Assembly (NCBI GenBank): GCA_036702865.1
Contig: DATNQD010000084.1
Span: 43,714 to 107,713, forward strand
Reading direction: 5' to 3'
DNA length: 64,000 bases
From: Trichocoleus sp.
GTDB taxonomy: Bacteria > Cyanobacteriota > Cyanobacteriia > Elainellales > Elainellaceae
The first letter of the stretch is position 1, and each line of letters begins with the position of its first letter. The notes under the pieces were generated by a model, which saw only the letters and a list, made by a program, of their open reading frames with translations, ran no database searches and had not been told where the DNA came from. Shown here in pieces: positions 35,137-42,885 of the stretch. Made by a program: the position numbers and the translations under genes.

Positions 35137-35160
35137 AGCCCCGATCGATTGATTGGGGCT
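35137..35160 (-). terminator. Terminator hairpin behind a decayed gene
   Basis: AGCCCCGATC / GATTGGGGCT gives a 10-bp stem with a GATT loop. Read on the minus strand it is followed by TTTGTTT, and it lies 46 nt after the stop of the decayed segment at 35207. On the plus strand it is followed by AATTTT, so it may work both ways. Confidence 0.65.
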
Positions 35161-35206
35161 AATTTTATGAGTTCAGGATTGCCATACTTTCACCAGCAAC
35201 CTCTAT

Positions 35207-35527
35207 TTACGAAGAAGTTTTGGAGTCAAAATTGATTGCTGTTAGCGCAGGCTGACCCCAAAGCTTGTAGTAATTCGTGTTTGGAGCCAAGAATTCTCTA
35301 GCAGAACGAAGCTTCTCTGCTCTTTGCATCGTGAAATTAATAAATGGATCTTGCCGCCTTTCCTAAAATCGATCGCTTGCCCTTCTCGCTCCCCGTAGGG
35401 TTGCAGGTGTTTTGCGCAAACTGCCCAATTCACGACCTCTTAAGTCGGCAGATTTTGACAAATAGTTTGGATGAGGGGTAGATACACCTGCTGGCACATC
35501 TGGCAGTTCAAAAGGGGGAGCATCATC
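35207..35527 (-). pseudogene. Decayed 3' end of an unidentified gene
   Basis: One minus-strand frame encodes DDAPPFELPDVPAGVSTPH, then LRGRELGSLRKTPATLRGAR, an in-frame TAG (35363-35365), and then DPFINFTMQRAEKLRSAREF on to LWGQPALTAINFDSKTSS and TAA at 35207. The composition is protein-like throughout, there is no start codon, and the frame upstream is closed by TGA. A plausible continuation (ERSVRDESLVL) sits in another frame just upstream. The stretch ends at a normal-looking terminator. I read it as the remnant of a real gene, with at least one nonsense mutation and one frameshift. The family is not recognised. Confidence 0.45.
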
Positions 35528-35641
35528 AAGACAAGCGATTCATCACGAACCGATCGCTCTTCTTGCACTCCCTGCTAATCATCTTCAAGAGAAAGCCCCC
35601 GATCGTGATAGTCAAGGGTGTTTACTGGAAAAGTTGGAGCT

Positions 35642-35863
35642 TTAGCGCAGTACAGGAGTGAGCTGCAGGCACTTGCTCAAATCTTCTGAAAATTCCAGTT
35701 TAATCGTCGGAATCTGAAGGGACGTAGTACTGATCCTGTTCTGATTTTGCTGTTGCTTCCAAAGGGCGAAATTCAAAAACTCACTAATATTTTCTTTTGC
35801 GATACCTTCCAGGTAATCGTTATACTTCTGCCACAATTGGAGTTCTTCTTGATTGTTATCCAT
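35642..35863 (-). CDS. Small hypothetical protein
   Basis: A 73-aa open frame from ATG 35863 encodes MDNNQEELQLWQKYNDYLEG, a helical start, and ends IKLEFSEDLSKCLQLTPVLR. It has no membrane segment or known motif. Protein-like composition and an isolated position upstream of the decayed segment make it a possible small gene or another fragment of the same lost gene. No strong SD is seen. Confidence 0.35.
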   Translation of the reverse strand: MDNNQEELQLWQKYNDYLEGIAKENISEFLNFALWKQQQNQNRISTTSLQIPTIKLEFSEDLSKCLQLTPVLR

Positions 35864-36370
35864 AGTTTTTTAGTTAAAGCCCCTCAAAATCTCCTAATCA
35901 GTTGCCCCATTTCAATAAAGAAATGAGCCATCAGTATCCTAATCAAAAATGTGATAATTTATACAGGAAGCTTAACAACTTTTTACTTAGTTTACCAAAA
36001 TTTTACTTAGATTACCCAGAACTAAGGAAAGGAATGAGCTTCATAGATTATGACAAGTCAGGAGGGCATTGCTGAATCGAAGGACGAACGATAACACATT
36101 GCATACAGCACCAAGAATGAAAATGGTTTTGTGAACAGCCAATGACCTGTGACCATCTTGAGCTGACAGTTAAGTGATCTGCTTACTTAGTTACAAAATA
36201 CTGTCAATATTGGTTATTCACCAATTGTGATGAATTTGTCTTGCTATGTAATTTCTTTACGAATCTAGAACACTATCTGCATTTTTGTAGTTATTAAGCG
36301 ATCGTTTGCCCGTTCAACCAGACGCACAATTTGATTAATGCAACGCTTTGAGAAAATAGAAACTGTATAC
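35864..36370. other. Gene-free AT-rich region
   Basis: About 500 bp without a supported gene. A CCCCTCAAAATCTCC-type match to the dispersed repeat lies at its left edge (about 35880). Nothing else recognised. Confidence 0.4.
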
Positions 36371-36400
36371 AAATAAAAAACCCAGCAGTGATGCCGGGCT
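36371..36400 (-). terminator. Minus-strand terminator with no gene in front of it
   Basis: Read on the minus strand, AGCCCGGC-ATCACT-GCTGGGTT forms an 8-bp stem (one G-T pair) followed by TTTTATTT. There is no minus-strand protein gene between it and the vipp1 gene, so it may end a small RNA transcribed from about 36500 leftward. Confidence 0.55.
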
Positions 36401-36767
36401 CAGTCGTTTCTCGTCTACTTTTTCGGAGTCTCAAATCCAAAACTTGTGAGTTGAACAGACAGCGATCGATTGCTTGTCTTTCCAATCCTTACTAAAAATA
36501 TATTCTACCGAGCGACAGTTTACTTCATCCGATCGTGCTACCCATTGGGATGAATCAGGGGGCACCGAAAACTGTTGTTCTAATGTTGGTGTTCGCTATG
36601 GGAAACTTACCTGCGTTGGTTGTCTTGAGCAAGGAGCTGAGTTGGAATGCTCTATTCGGGGGCATGGTCTGGGAAATCAATACCAAGTGGGTAAGCTTTT
36701 CAGCCATCTAATCCGCTACGATAGACGATTAATATCCTGCCGATCGCAAACATAGCGGAGTGCTGAT

Positions 36768-37526
36768 ATGGGACTGTTTGACCGGATTGGACGAATCATT
36801 CGCGCAAATTTAGGGGGTCTCGTCAATCAGGCGGAAGATCCAGAAAAGATTCTGGAACAGACCGTCATTGATATGCAAAATGACCTGATCCAACTGCGAC
36901 AGGCAGTCGCTCAAGCAATTGCCACACAAAAGCGGACAGAACGACAAGCATCTCAGTCACAAACCAACGCTAATGAATGGTATCAACGGGCGCAGCTTGC
37001 TTTGCAAAAGGGTGATGAAGTTCTAGCAAGAGAAGCCTTGACGCGCCGTAAGTCTTTTCAAGATACGGCAGATGCCCTCAACGCCCAAACCAGTCAGCAG
37101 AACTCAATTGTTGCCAAACTTAAGCAAAACATGGTGATGCTGGAGGGCAAACTCTCTGAAGCCCGTACCAAGAAAGATATGTACGTTGCCAGGGCACGAT
37201 CGGCAAAAGCCTCACAGCAGTTGAATGAAATGCTCGATCGAGTCAGCCCAACCGGAGCAATGGCAGCCTTCGAGCGCATGGAAGAAAAGGTGCTGCAACT
37301 GGAAGCGAGAGCCGAGGCAACTGCAGAACTCAATGAAGGGGATGAAATTGCTAAGCGATTTGAAGCCCTGGAAAGCGGTGGTGATGTTGATTCAGAACTG
37401 GCAGCCATGAAAGCTCGGCTTTTACAAGGCTCAAGTTCCACCGGTCTTCCTGCTGCCAACAAGACCACTGATCCTGAAGTTGAGGCAGATTTGAAAAAGC
37501 TTCGATCGCAGCTAGAAGAAATTTAG
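36768..37526 (+). CDS. vipp1: Vipp1/IM30 (PspA family) membrane-remodelling protein
   Basis: The 252-aa, almost fully helical coiled-coil protein of the ESCRT-III/PspA superfamily begins MGLFDRIGRIIRANLGGLVNQAEDPEKILEQ. Its N-terminal amphipathic helix binds anionic membranes. It is about 30 residues longer than bacterial PspA because of a C-terminal linker and extra helix (TDPEVEADLKKLRSQLEEI), the feature that marks Vipp1. It is needed for thylakoid maintenance and membrane stress. GGAGTG precedes ATG 36768. The long upstream region carries a possible antisense sRNA terminator. PspA proper remains an alternative. Confidence 0.88.
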   Translation: MGLFDRIGRIIRANLGGLVNQAEDPEKILEQTVIDMQNDLIQLRQAVAQAIATQKRTERQASQSQTNANEWYQRAQLALQKGDEVLAREALTRRKSFQDTADALNAQTSQQNSIVAKLKQNMVMLEGKLSEARTKKDMYVARARSAKASQQLNEMLDRVSPTGAMAAFERMEEKVLQLEARAEATAELNEGDEIAKRFEALESGGDVDSELAAMKARLLQGSSSTGLPAANKTTDPEVEADLKKLRSQLEEI

Positions 37527-37614
37527 CAGGTGAGTGAAGCCACCATAAACATTGCCGGAACGCATCTTCAAAATAGTACGTCCTTGAATAAAAATGCACA
37601 GCCAGAGGTTAGCG

Positions 37615-37995
37615 ATGCATCAGCGTTCAGGATTACTGTTTGTTCTGGCAACAGGTCTGCTTCAAGGATGCCAACTGCTCAATGTTCAGCCAGAACTTTG
37701 CACAATGGAGGGTGTCCCTGCGTTGACAGTGCGCGTTACGGATGAAACAGGAAAGTCTCTTTTGAATCGATCGACTATCCGGGTACAAGATGGGAGTTAT
37801 GTTGATTCACTCACCGTCACGGATGCAGCCCTACCTTCTGCCAGTCTGGCATATGAGCGATCGGGCAACTATGAGGTACGGGTCGATCGAGCAGGATATC
37901 AACCCTGGATACAGAAAAATGTGCGGGTTCGTAAAGGCGAATGTCATGTCCAAACGATCGAGCTAGAAGCAAAGCTGGAGAAATTAAACGAATAG
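37615..37995 (+). CDS. Lipoprotein with carboxypeptidase-regulatory-like domain
   Basis: The 126-aa protein has a lipoprotein signal peptide with lipobox LLQGC near residue 20, followed by a single beta-sandwich resembling carboxypeptidase regulatory (CarboxypepD_reg) domains: ALTVRVTDETGKSL, then YERSGNYEVRVDRAGYQPW. It should be anchored in the periplasm. ATG 37615 is chosen because AGAGG lies 6 nt upstream; ATG 37594 is possible. It lies 88 nt after vipp1 and may be cotranscribed. Function unknown. Confidence 0.7.
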   Translation: MHQRSGLLFVLATGLLQGCQLLNVQPELCTMEGVPALTVRVTDETGKSLLNRSTIRVQDGSYVDSLTVTDAALPSASLAYERSGNYEVRVDRAGYQPWIQKNVRVRKGECHVQTIELEAKLEKLNE

Positions 37996-38100
37996 CAGCA
38001 TGGAATTACAGCTCGAACAAACAACCTTGGTACAAAGTTCCCATGCTAAGAAAATCTGGCATTGGTGAATAAGGATGAATGCTCTCAATTTGCCAATCGC

Positions 38101-38130
38101 ATTACCCCCAAATCCCCCAATCTAGGAACT
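38101..38130. repeat. Copy of a degenerate dispersed repeat
   Basis: ATTACCCCCAAATCCCCCAA and following TCTAGGAACT resembles the CCCCTAAATCCCCCAATTCTGGGG element scattered in many cyanobacterial intergenic regions. Other worn copies here are near 31291, 57760 and 58151. Confidence 0.5.
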
Positions 38131-38146
38131 TTTATCGCTCAAACCA

Positions 38147-38356
38147 TTAATCAAACAATGGCGGCAGGTTGTCAATTAACCATTGCTCAATTCGTTCTGG
38201 TTCATGCTGATCAATTGCGGTTTGGATGACCTCCGCCGAAATTTTTCCCTGCTCATAGGCTTTCAGTAACCGATAGAGCTTGAGAATCGAGCAATCTTGA
38301 ATGACCCCAGCCAGCAGTAGATGCTCGATTTGCAGCGAGAATTTTTGTACAGTCAT
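38147..38356 (-). CDS. Small helical hypothetical protein
   Basis: The 69-aa product starts MTVQKFSLQIEHLLLAGVIQD and ends EQWLIDNLPPLFD. It is predicted helical and soluble, with no Cys-based motif beyond one Cys. The conserved-looking layout and clean start/stop support a real gene, but no family is recognised. It is 94 nt downstream of an SDR gene on the same strand. Confidence 0.5.
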   Translation of the reverse strand: MTVQKFSLQIEHLLLAGVIQDCSILKLYRLLKAYEQGKISAEVIQTAIDQHEPERIEQWLIDNLPPLFD

Positions 38357-38450
38357 GGATTGTCAGCGTTTAAGTCCTACATCTCATTCATGCCCCCTCT
38401 CTAGAAAAAATAATCACTGACTTGCATTCTGACCTCCGATCACCTGCTTT

Positions 38451-39269
38451 CTACTCAAGCCCCGCAAACAAAGCTGCCCAGTCGATCGTTTCAGGGCGCG
38501 TTCCCTGATTGATAATCTCAAAGATTTTTCTATTCGTAGAGGCAAGATTCAAGCATTCCACGCAAGCAGCAGCAACATCGATGCGGCTCGTTTGTCCGGA
38601 AAGGGTATCACCTGTACTAACGACAATACCCTGTTTGCCCTGTGTGGTTGCCTTCAATAAGGTATTGAGATCGTAAGAAGTATAAGGGCCATCGATCAGC
38701 CGCCCGGGGCGAATAATCGTGTAAGGCAATCCAGCTTGAATAATGGCAGACTCACCCTGTTGTTTGGCATCCAGCACGCCAAATCCGTTCAGCAAGTTGT
38801 AGGGTGTTTTGTCTTTCCGCTCAACTCCGCAGGATGAAACAAACACAAATCGCTTTAGGTTTTGAGGGGCAGCCTTGACAAGGTTTTGCACCCCCTCTGC
38901 ATCAACTTTCATCGGGCTGTTTTGCGCCTTCGCATTGCGATAATCTGCATCTAAATAGATCTTGCTCCATGCCTGAAATCGCTGTAGCGCGTTTAACTGG
39001 GGCGGCAGATCAAATTCCCAGCGTGCAGAGGGGAAAGCAGTGGTTCCCGTCACAGCAATCAAATGTGTAATATCTGGCATTGCTGCTGAGAGGCTTTCAG
39101 CCTGCCGAATATCACCGATCGCGACTTCAACTCGATCGCCAAACATTTTTTTTGCCTTCTCTGCACTGCGCGTTAGCACTCGAACCTGCCAGCCCTGATC
39201 GAGCAATTTTGCTACAGCTAACTGTCCTACTCCACCTGTTGCACCAACCACTAATACGCGATCTGTCAC
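38451..39269 (-). CDS. NmrA-like atypical SDR (NAD(P)-binding)
   Basis: The 272-aa protein starts MTDRVLVVGATGGVGQLAVAKLL, a GxxGxxG nucleotide-binding motif, followed by RVLTRSAEKAKKMFGDRVEV (Arg typical for NADPH) and FVFVSSCGVERKD, then TIIRPGRLIDGPY. These are signatures of the atypical/extended SDR group to which Ycf39 and plant HCF173-like proteins belong. A chaperone or sensor role is possible. The catalytic YxxxK is not evident. Monocistronic. Confidence 0.82.
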   Translation of the reverse strand: MTDRVLVVGATGGVGQLAVAKLLDQGWQVRVLTRSAEKAKKMFGDRVEVAIGDIRQAESLSAAMPDITHLIAVTGTTAFPSARWEFDLPPQLNALQRFQAWSKIYLDADYRNAKAQNSPMKVDAEGVQNLVKAAPQNLKRFVFVSSCGVERKDKTPYNLLNGFGVLDAKQQGESAIIQAGLPYTIIRPGRLIDGPYTSYDLNTLLKATTQGKQGIVVSTGDTLSGQTSRIDVAAACVECLNLASTNRKIFEIINQGTRPETIDWAALFAGLE

Positions 39270-40712
39270 AGTTGTCTCCTGTCAAATCTGAATTTTCTCT
39301 TAGCCTAAAGGATTGCTAGTCGCTAGTTTTATATCAAATAGAAGAAAATTGCAGCCTGAACCAAAAAATTTTGCAGCTCGACCCATTGCTTAGGGCGATC
39401 GAAACTTTGAGTTAGCCTGACGACAGATTAAGCAGCAGCTTGCTACAAGTACGCCCAGTACACAATCTAACAATCCTACAATTGAGCTACTCTATCTATC
39501 AAGCAAGATACGCTTTTAATTCTAATTTGCATAAGAGTTGGTACATAAAATTGGAATACAGCTAGAGTATTATTTGAGAATGCTGTCTGAGCTTCTAAAA
39601 ACTGGTTGCAATAAACTATCTGAGAATAAGAGAGTTACAAGATAATTAAACTAGACGACAGGAAATCTAATCACAACCTGTTCGGTTAATGAGTCATGCC
39701 CCATCAAGAAATACTCTATCCAATCAGCGCGTACGACAACAGATTATTGCCTTCAAGTGCTTGAGCGAAAGCGCTAAACGGTTCCGTAATGATACTCTAG
39801 TTGCGGCTTAGTGAGAATGAGATACTGAGCAAATATTAGACTTTGGGTGCATTGACATCAGTTGTAATTCCTCTTCTGTTAAAAAAATGAATTCGAGACT
39901 GGTCTTTCACCCTTTTCAATCGATCGCTTCAGCAATCAAGTCTTGCTCGAAATCAAAGCCTCGTCCTAAGATAAAATGGCGCGCGCTATTGGAACTCCTA
40001 ACGGATGCAGGTCAGGAACCCTAGATCGGTTATCTCTGGAATGTGTACCCACATCATCCTGTACTAGATTTAGCGTCCAGCATTTCACCCGTCAATACTG
40101 AGGGTTTCTGAACCACTTAAACCGCCCAAAATTTTAAGATTGAAGGGGTAAAAAAGCCCCAAACGGAATAGATAGGTGATGGATGTAAGATAGTTAGGCA
40201 GGATCGAAGGCTTTAAAGCACTACCTAGCCTCTCTTGGATTAGCCTTTCTTAGAAAGAGAGGAACTGCGCGGCTAAAGCCCTTGTAAGAAGAATTTAAGG
40301 AAATCTGCCATCTGAGACTCTACCTGAGGCTATTGTAAGCAGATGCAATCAGAACTTTTCAAACACCTTCCATTAAACCTGCTTGTTTCTTCGCTGGAGT
40401 GCAAGCCCACCCGGGATTGAGGGCAAACAGAACTGCGTTAAAGAACACTGGGTTTCATTCCTTAGACAGATTTTGTGGAAGAAAGGATAAAGATAACCTC
40501 CAGACAGGAGTGCTAGACGGTAGAAATAAGGGGTCATTCCTACGGATGTTGAAATCAACGCATTGATTAGACCCGATCGGGTAAGCCCTAAAGCAAACCC
40601 GCATCTTGCTTCCTATTCCTCAATCCCTGTTGTGGATCAAACCGATAACCTGAGATCTAGTCTAAAAGTTGGTTAGTTCAGCATTGACATTGCTTCTAAA
40701 CTCTTAAAACCT
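39270..40712. other. Long gene-free region upstream of the oxidase operon
   Basis: 1443 bp without a supported gene. A hairpin CCTCTCTT...AAGAGAGG near 40230-40263 encloses a smaller CTTTCT/AGAAAG pairing and is not followed by a T-run. Short open frames have no protein-like character. It should contain the promoter of the DUF2231-oxidase operon. It may be a degraded mobile or foreign segment, but no end repeats were seen. Confidence 0.45.
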
Positions 40713-41210
40713 GTGTTTAAGTACCTTCCACCGCTTAACGAGCATAATCTCCCCTACCCTGATACCATTCATCCGATCGTGGTGCATTTCGTCATTGCGA
40801 TGGTATTGTTTGCTGTTTTCTGTGATGTTATTGGATTTTTTACTAAAAATGCGCGGCTCTATGAGGTGAGTTGGTGGAATCTGGCATTTGCAACGGTCTC
40901 GATCTTCATTGCCATTATCTTTGGACAAATTGAAGCAGGCTTAGCAGAACCTTATGCTGCAGCTGTCTCAACGCTAAATGTTCATACAATTTTGGGCTGG
41001 TCGCTCTCGGCAATTTTAGCGATCGTGACAGCATGGCGTTATGTCATTCGGTTACAGGAAAAACCGCAGTTACCCATTCCTTATCTCGTAGCGAGTGTGT
41101 TCTTAGTTGGGTTGGTTCTTGCTCAGTCATACCTGGGTAGCTTGCTCGTCTGGGTTTATGGTTTGCACACGATTCCGGTTGTTGATGCAATTAGAGGGGG
41201 GTTGTCATGA
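40713..41210 (+). CDS. DUF2231 four-TM membrane protein (first copy)
   Basis: The 165-aa integral membrane protein has four hydrophobic segments and conserved His residues at helix ends: DTIHPIVVHFVIAMVLF and LNVHTILGWSL. This layout (DUF2231) suits b-type heme binding, though that is not shown. GTG 40713 is used as the start because the conserved YPDTIHP motif then lies at residue 15. The stop overlaps the next gene's ATG (ATGA). It opens the terminal-oxidase operon, suggesting a role in electron entry or oxidase assembly. Confidence 0.8.
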   Translation: MFKYLPPLNEHNLPYPDTIHPIVVHFVIAMVLFAVFCDVIGFFTKNARLYEVSWWNLAFATVSIFIAIIFGQIEAGLAEPYAAAVSTLNVHTILGWSLSAILAIVTAWRYVIRLQEKPQLPIPYLVASVFLVGLVLAQSYLGSLLVWVYGLHTIPVVDAIRGGLS

Positions 41211-41803
41211 ATCCAGAATTGCTGGAACAGTGGCATAGCCTGGGTGTCAACGGGTTGCCTTATCAAATTCCCATTCATCCCAATCTTGTGCACCTCACCT
41301 TGGGATTATTTATTGTGGCGATCGCCTTTGATATTGTTGCTGCCTTTTTTCCGGTTGAAAAATCTGTTTTTAAGTTTCTGGCGATTCCAGTTACTCGCTC
41401 TGCACTGTTTGATGTTGGCTGGTATAACCTCCTAGCAGCCGCAATCATCACCTTTTTCACGGTCATTGCTGGTTTTTTTGAAATTTCTTTGGCTGTACCC
41501 CTGGCAGATGTAACCAGTGCATGGGGATATCACGCTTTGGAAACAATGATTTTACATGGCGTCGGGGGTGTCTTAATTTTGACATTGATTGTGGCAATGA
41601 CTGTTTGGCGCGGTTTTCAGCGTTATGGCTGGCGCAAAGATATGGCGAGACAGGTGCAGTGGAGCTACCTGGTTGCTGGTTTATTTGTTTTTGTCCTGAT
41701 GTTTGCGCAAGGAACACTGGGCGCACATCTAGGTGCTGAGTTTGGCATTCACGTTACAGCAGATCAAATGCTGTATTTAGGCGAAGACCCCAATCAACTG
41801 TAG
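41207..41803 (+). CDS. DUF2231 membrane protein (second copy)
   Basis: The 198-aa paralogue of the preceding gene has four TM segments and conserved His in IPIHPNLVHLTLGLFIVA and GYHALETMILHGVGGVL. The C-terminus is longer (HLGAEFGIHVTADQM). It is translationally coupled to the first copy. A heterodimer that binds heme is a reasonable guess. Followed 41 nt later by the oxidase subunit II gene. Confidence 0.8.
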   Translation: MNPELLEQWHSLGVNGLPYQIPIHPNLVHLTLGLFIVAIAFDIVAAFFPVEKSVFKFLAIPVTRSALFDVGWYNLLAAAIITFFTVIAGFFEISLAVPLADVTSAWGYHALETMILHGVGGVLILTLIVAMTVWRGFQRYGWRKDMARQVQWSYLVAGLFVFVLMFAQGTLGAHLGAEFGIHVTADQMLYLGEDPNQL

Positions 41804-41844
41804 TTTGGATCGGTCAGTTTTTTAGTTATGGTGCGATCGCTGTC

Positions 41845-42834
41845 ATGATGAAACTTCGCGCAATTCTAGTAATGACGGTCTATGCCATCCTGGTCACTTT
41901 TATTAGTTTTTGGATGGCAAAGCAAGCTTATTCCTGGTTTCCCCCAGAAGCAGCAGCAGAATCGAAATTACTGGATGATTTATTTAGTCTCTTTACCGGA
42001 CTCGGCACATTTGTTTATTTAGGTGTGATTGGTCCTTTTATTTATTCGCTCCTGTTTCATCGAGCCAAAAAGTATGATCTGAGCGATGCTCCACCGATTG
42101 AAGGAAATACCTGGCTAGAAGTTATTTGGACAGCAGTACCGCTGGTGCTGGTTTTGACGCTTTCCTTTGTCAGCTATCGCACCTACGATAAGATGGCGAT
42201 TCGCGGTCCAATGCAGCTGGTACATATGCATATGCCGCAGATAGTTGAGCCTGCCTACGCAGAGCCGTTTGACAGTACGCCTCAAGCGGAAATCCAGAAT
42301 GCGATCGAGAGCGCCCCTATCGAAGAAATTGATGTGACGGCAAGGCAATGGGCATGGGTCTTCCATTATCCAAAACAGGATGTCACCAGTACAGAACTCC
42401 ATCTGCCAGTCGATCGTCGAGTTCGGTTTAAGCTGCGATCGGAGGATGTGCTGCATGGATTTTATGTTCCCGCATTTCGACTGAATCAATATGTGGTTCC
42501 CAATGAAGACATTGATCTTGAGCTGACACCTGTTAAAACGGGAACGTATCGCTTACGAGATTCAATGTACAGCGGCACTTACTTTGCTGCCAATCAAACG
42601 GACGTGGTTGTGCAATCACCGGGCGATTATCAACAGTGGCTAGCCGATGCAGCAGCTCAAACGCCTAGCCCAGCTTTTAACCAGGCTGCCTATGAGTATC
42701 GCCAGGCTTCTCAACCCGGATCAGGTTCTACGAAGGACAAAGTTGCCGTTCGGGGTTGGGTCACCATTCCCCCTGCACCGCCGCCTGTGGTGAACTATGC
42801 CCCAAAGCATGAACCCAACAGCCCCGCGATTTAA
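41845..42834 (+). CDS. ctaC: Terminal oxidase subunit II lacking the CuA site (ARTO type)
   Basis: The 329-aa protein has two N-terminal TM helices (7-25 and 46-70, then 92-112) and a periplasmic cupredoxin domain with DVTARQWAWVFHYP and VLHGFYVPAFRLNQYVVPN. The copper-A ligands are missing: where CxxxCxxxH is expected the chain reads RDSMYSGTYFAAN (about 238-250), and the protein has no Cys at all. Loss of CuA marks quinol oxidases and the cyanobacterial ARTO, so electrons likely come from plastoquinol rather than cytochrome c or plastocyanin. An ATG one codon downstream is equally possible. A long Pro-rich C-terminal tail is present. Confidence 0.88.
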   Translation: MMKLRAILVMTVYAILVTFISFWMAKQAYSWFPPEAAAESKLLDDLFSLFTGLGTFVYLGVIGPFIYSLLFHRAKKYDLSDAPPIEGNTWLEVIWTAVPLVLVLTLSFVSYRTYDKMAIRGPMQLVHMHMPQIVEPAYAEPFDSTPQAEIQNAIESAPIEEIDVTARQWAWVFHYPKQDVTSTELHLPVDRRVRFKLRSEDVLHGFYVPAFRLNQYVVPNEDIDLELTPVKTGTYRLRDSMYSGTYFAANQTDVVVQSPGDYQQWLADAAAQTPSPAFNQAAYEYRQASQPGSGSTKDKVAVRGWVTIPPAPPPVVNYAPKHEPNSPAI

Positions 42835-42885
42835 TGCGGCTTGATTCTATTAGCGATCGAAGGATTAGTGAAGGATTAGGAATTT

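Noticed and set aside
36474..36755. 93-codon plus-strand frame upstream of vipp1
   Set aside because: No SD, no family and biased by an unstructured leader; the antisense terminator to its left suggests regulatory RNA instead.
40373..40558. 61-codon minus-strand frame in the long gap before the oxidase operon
   Set aside because: No SD, motif or coding-like composition.
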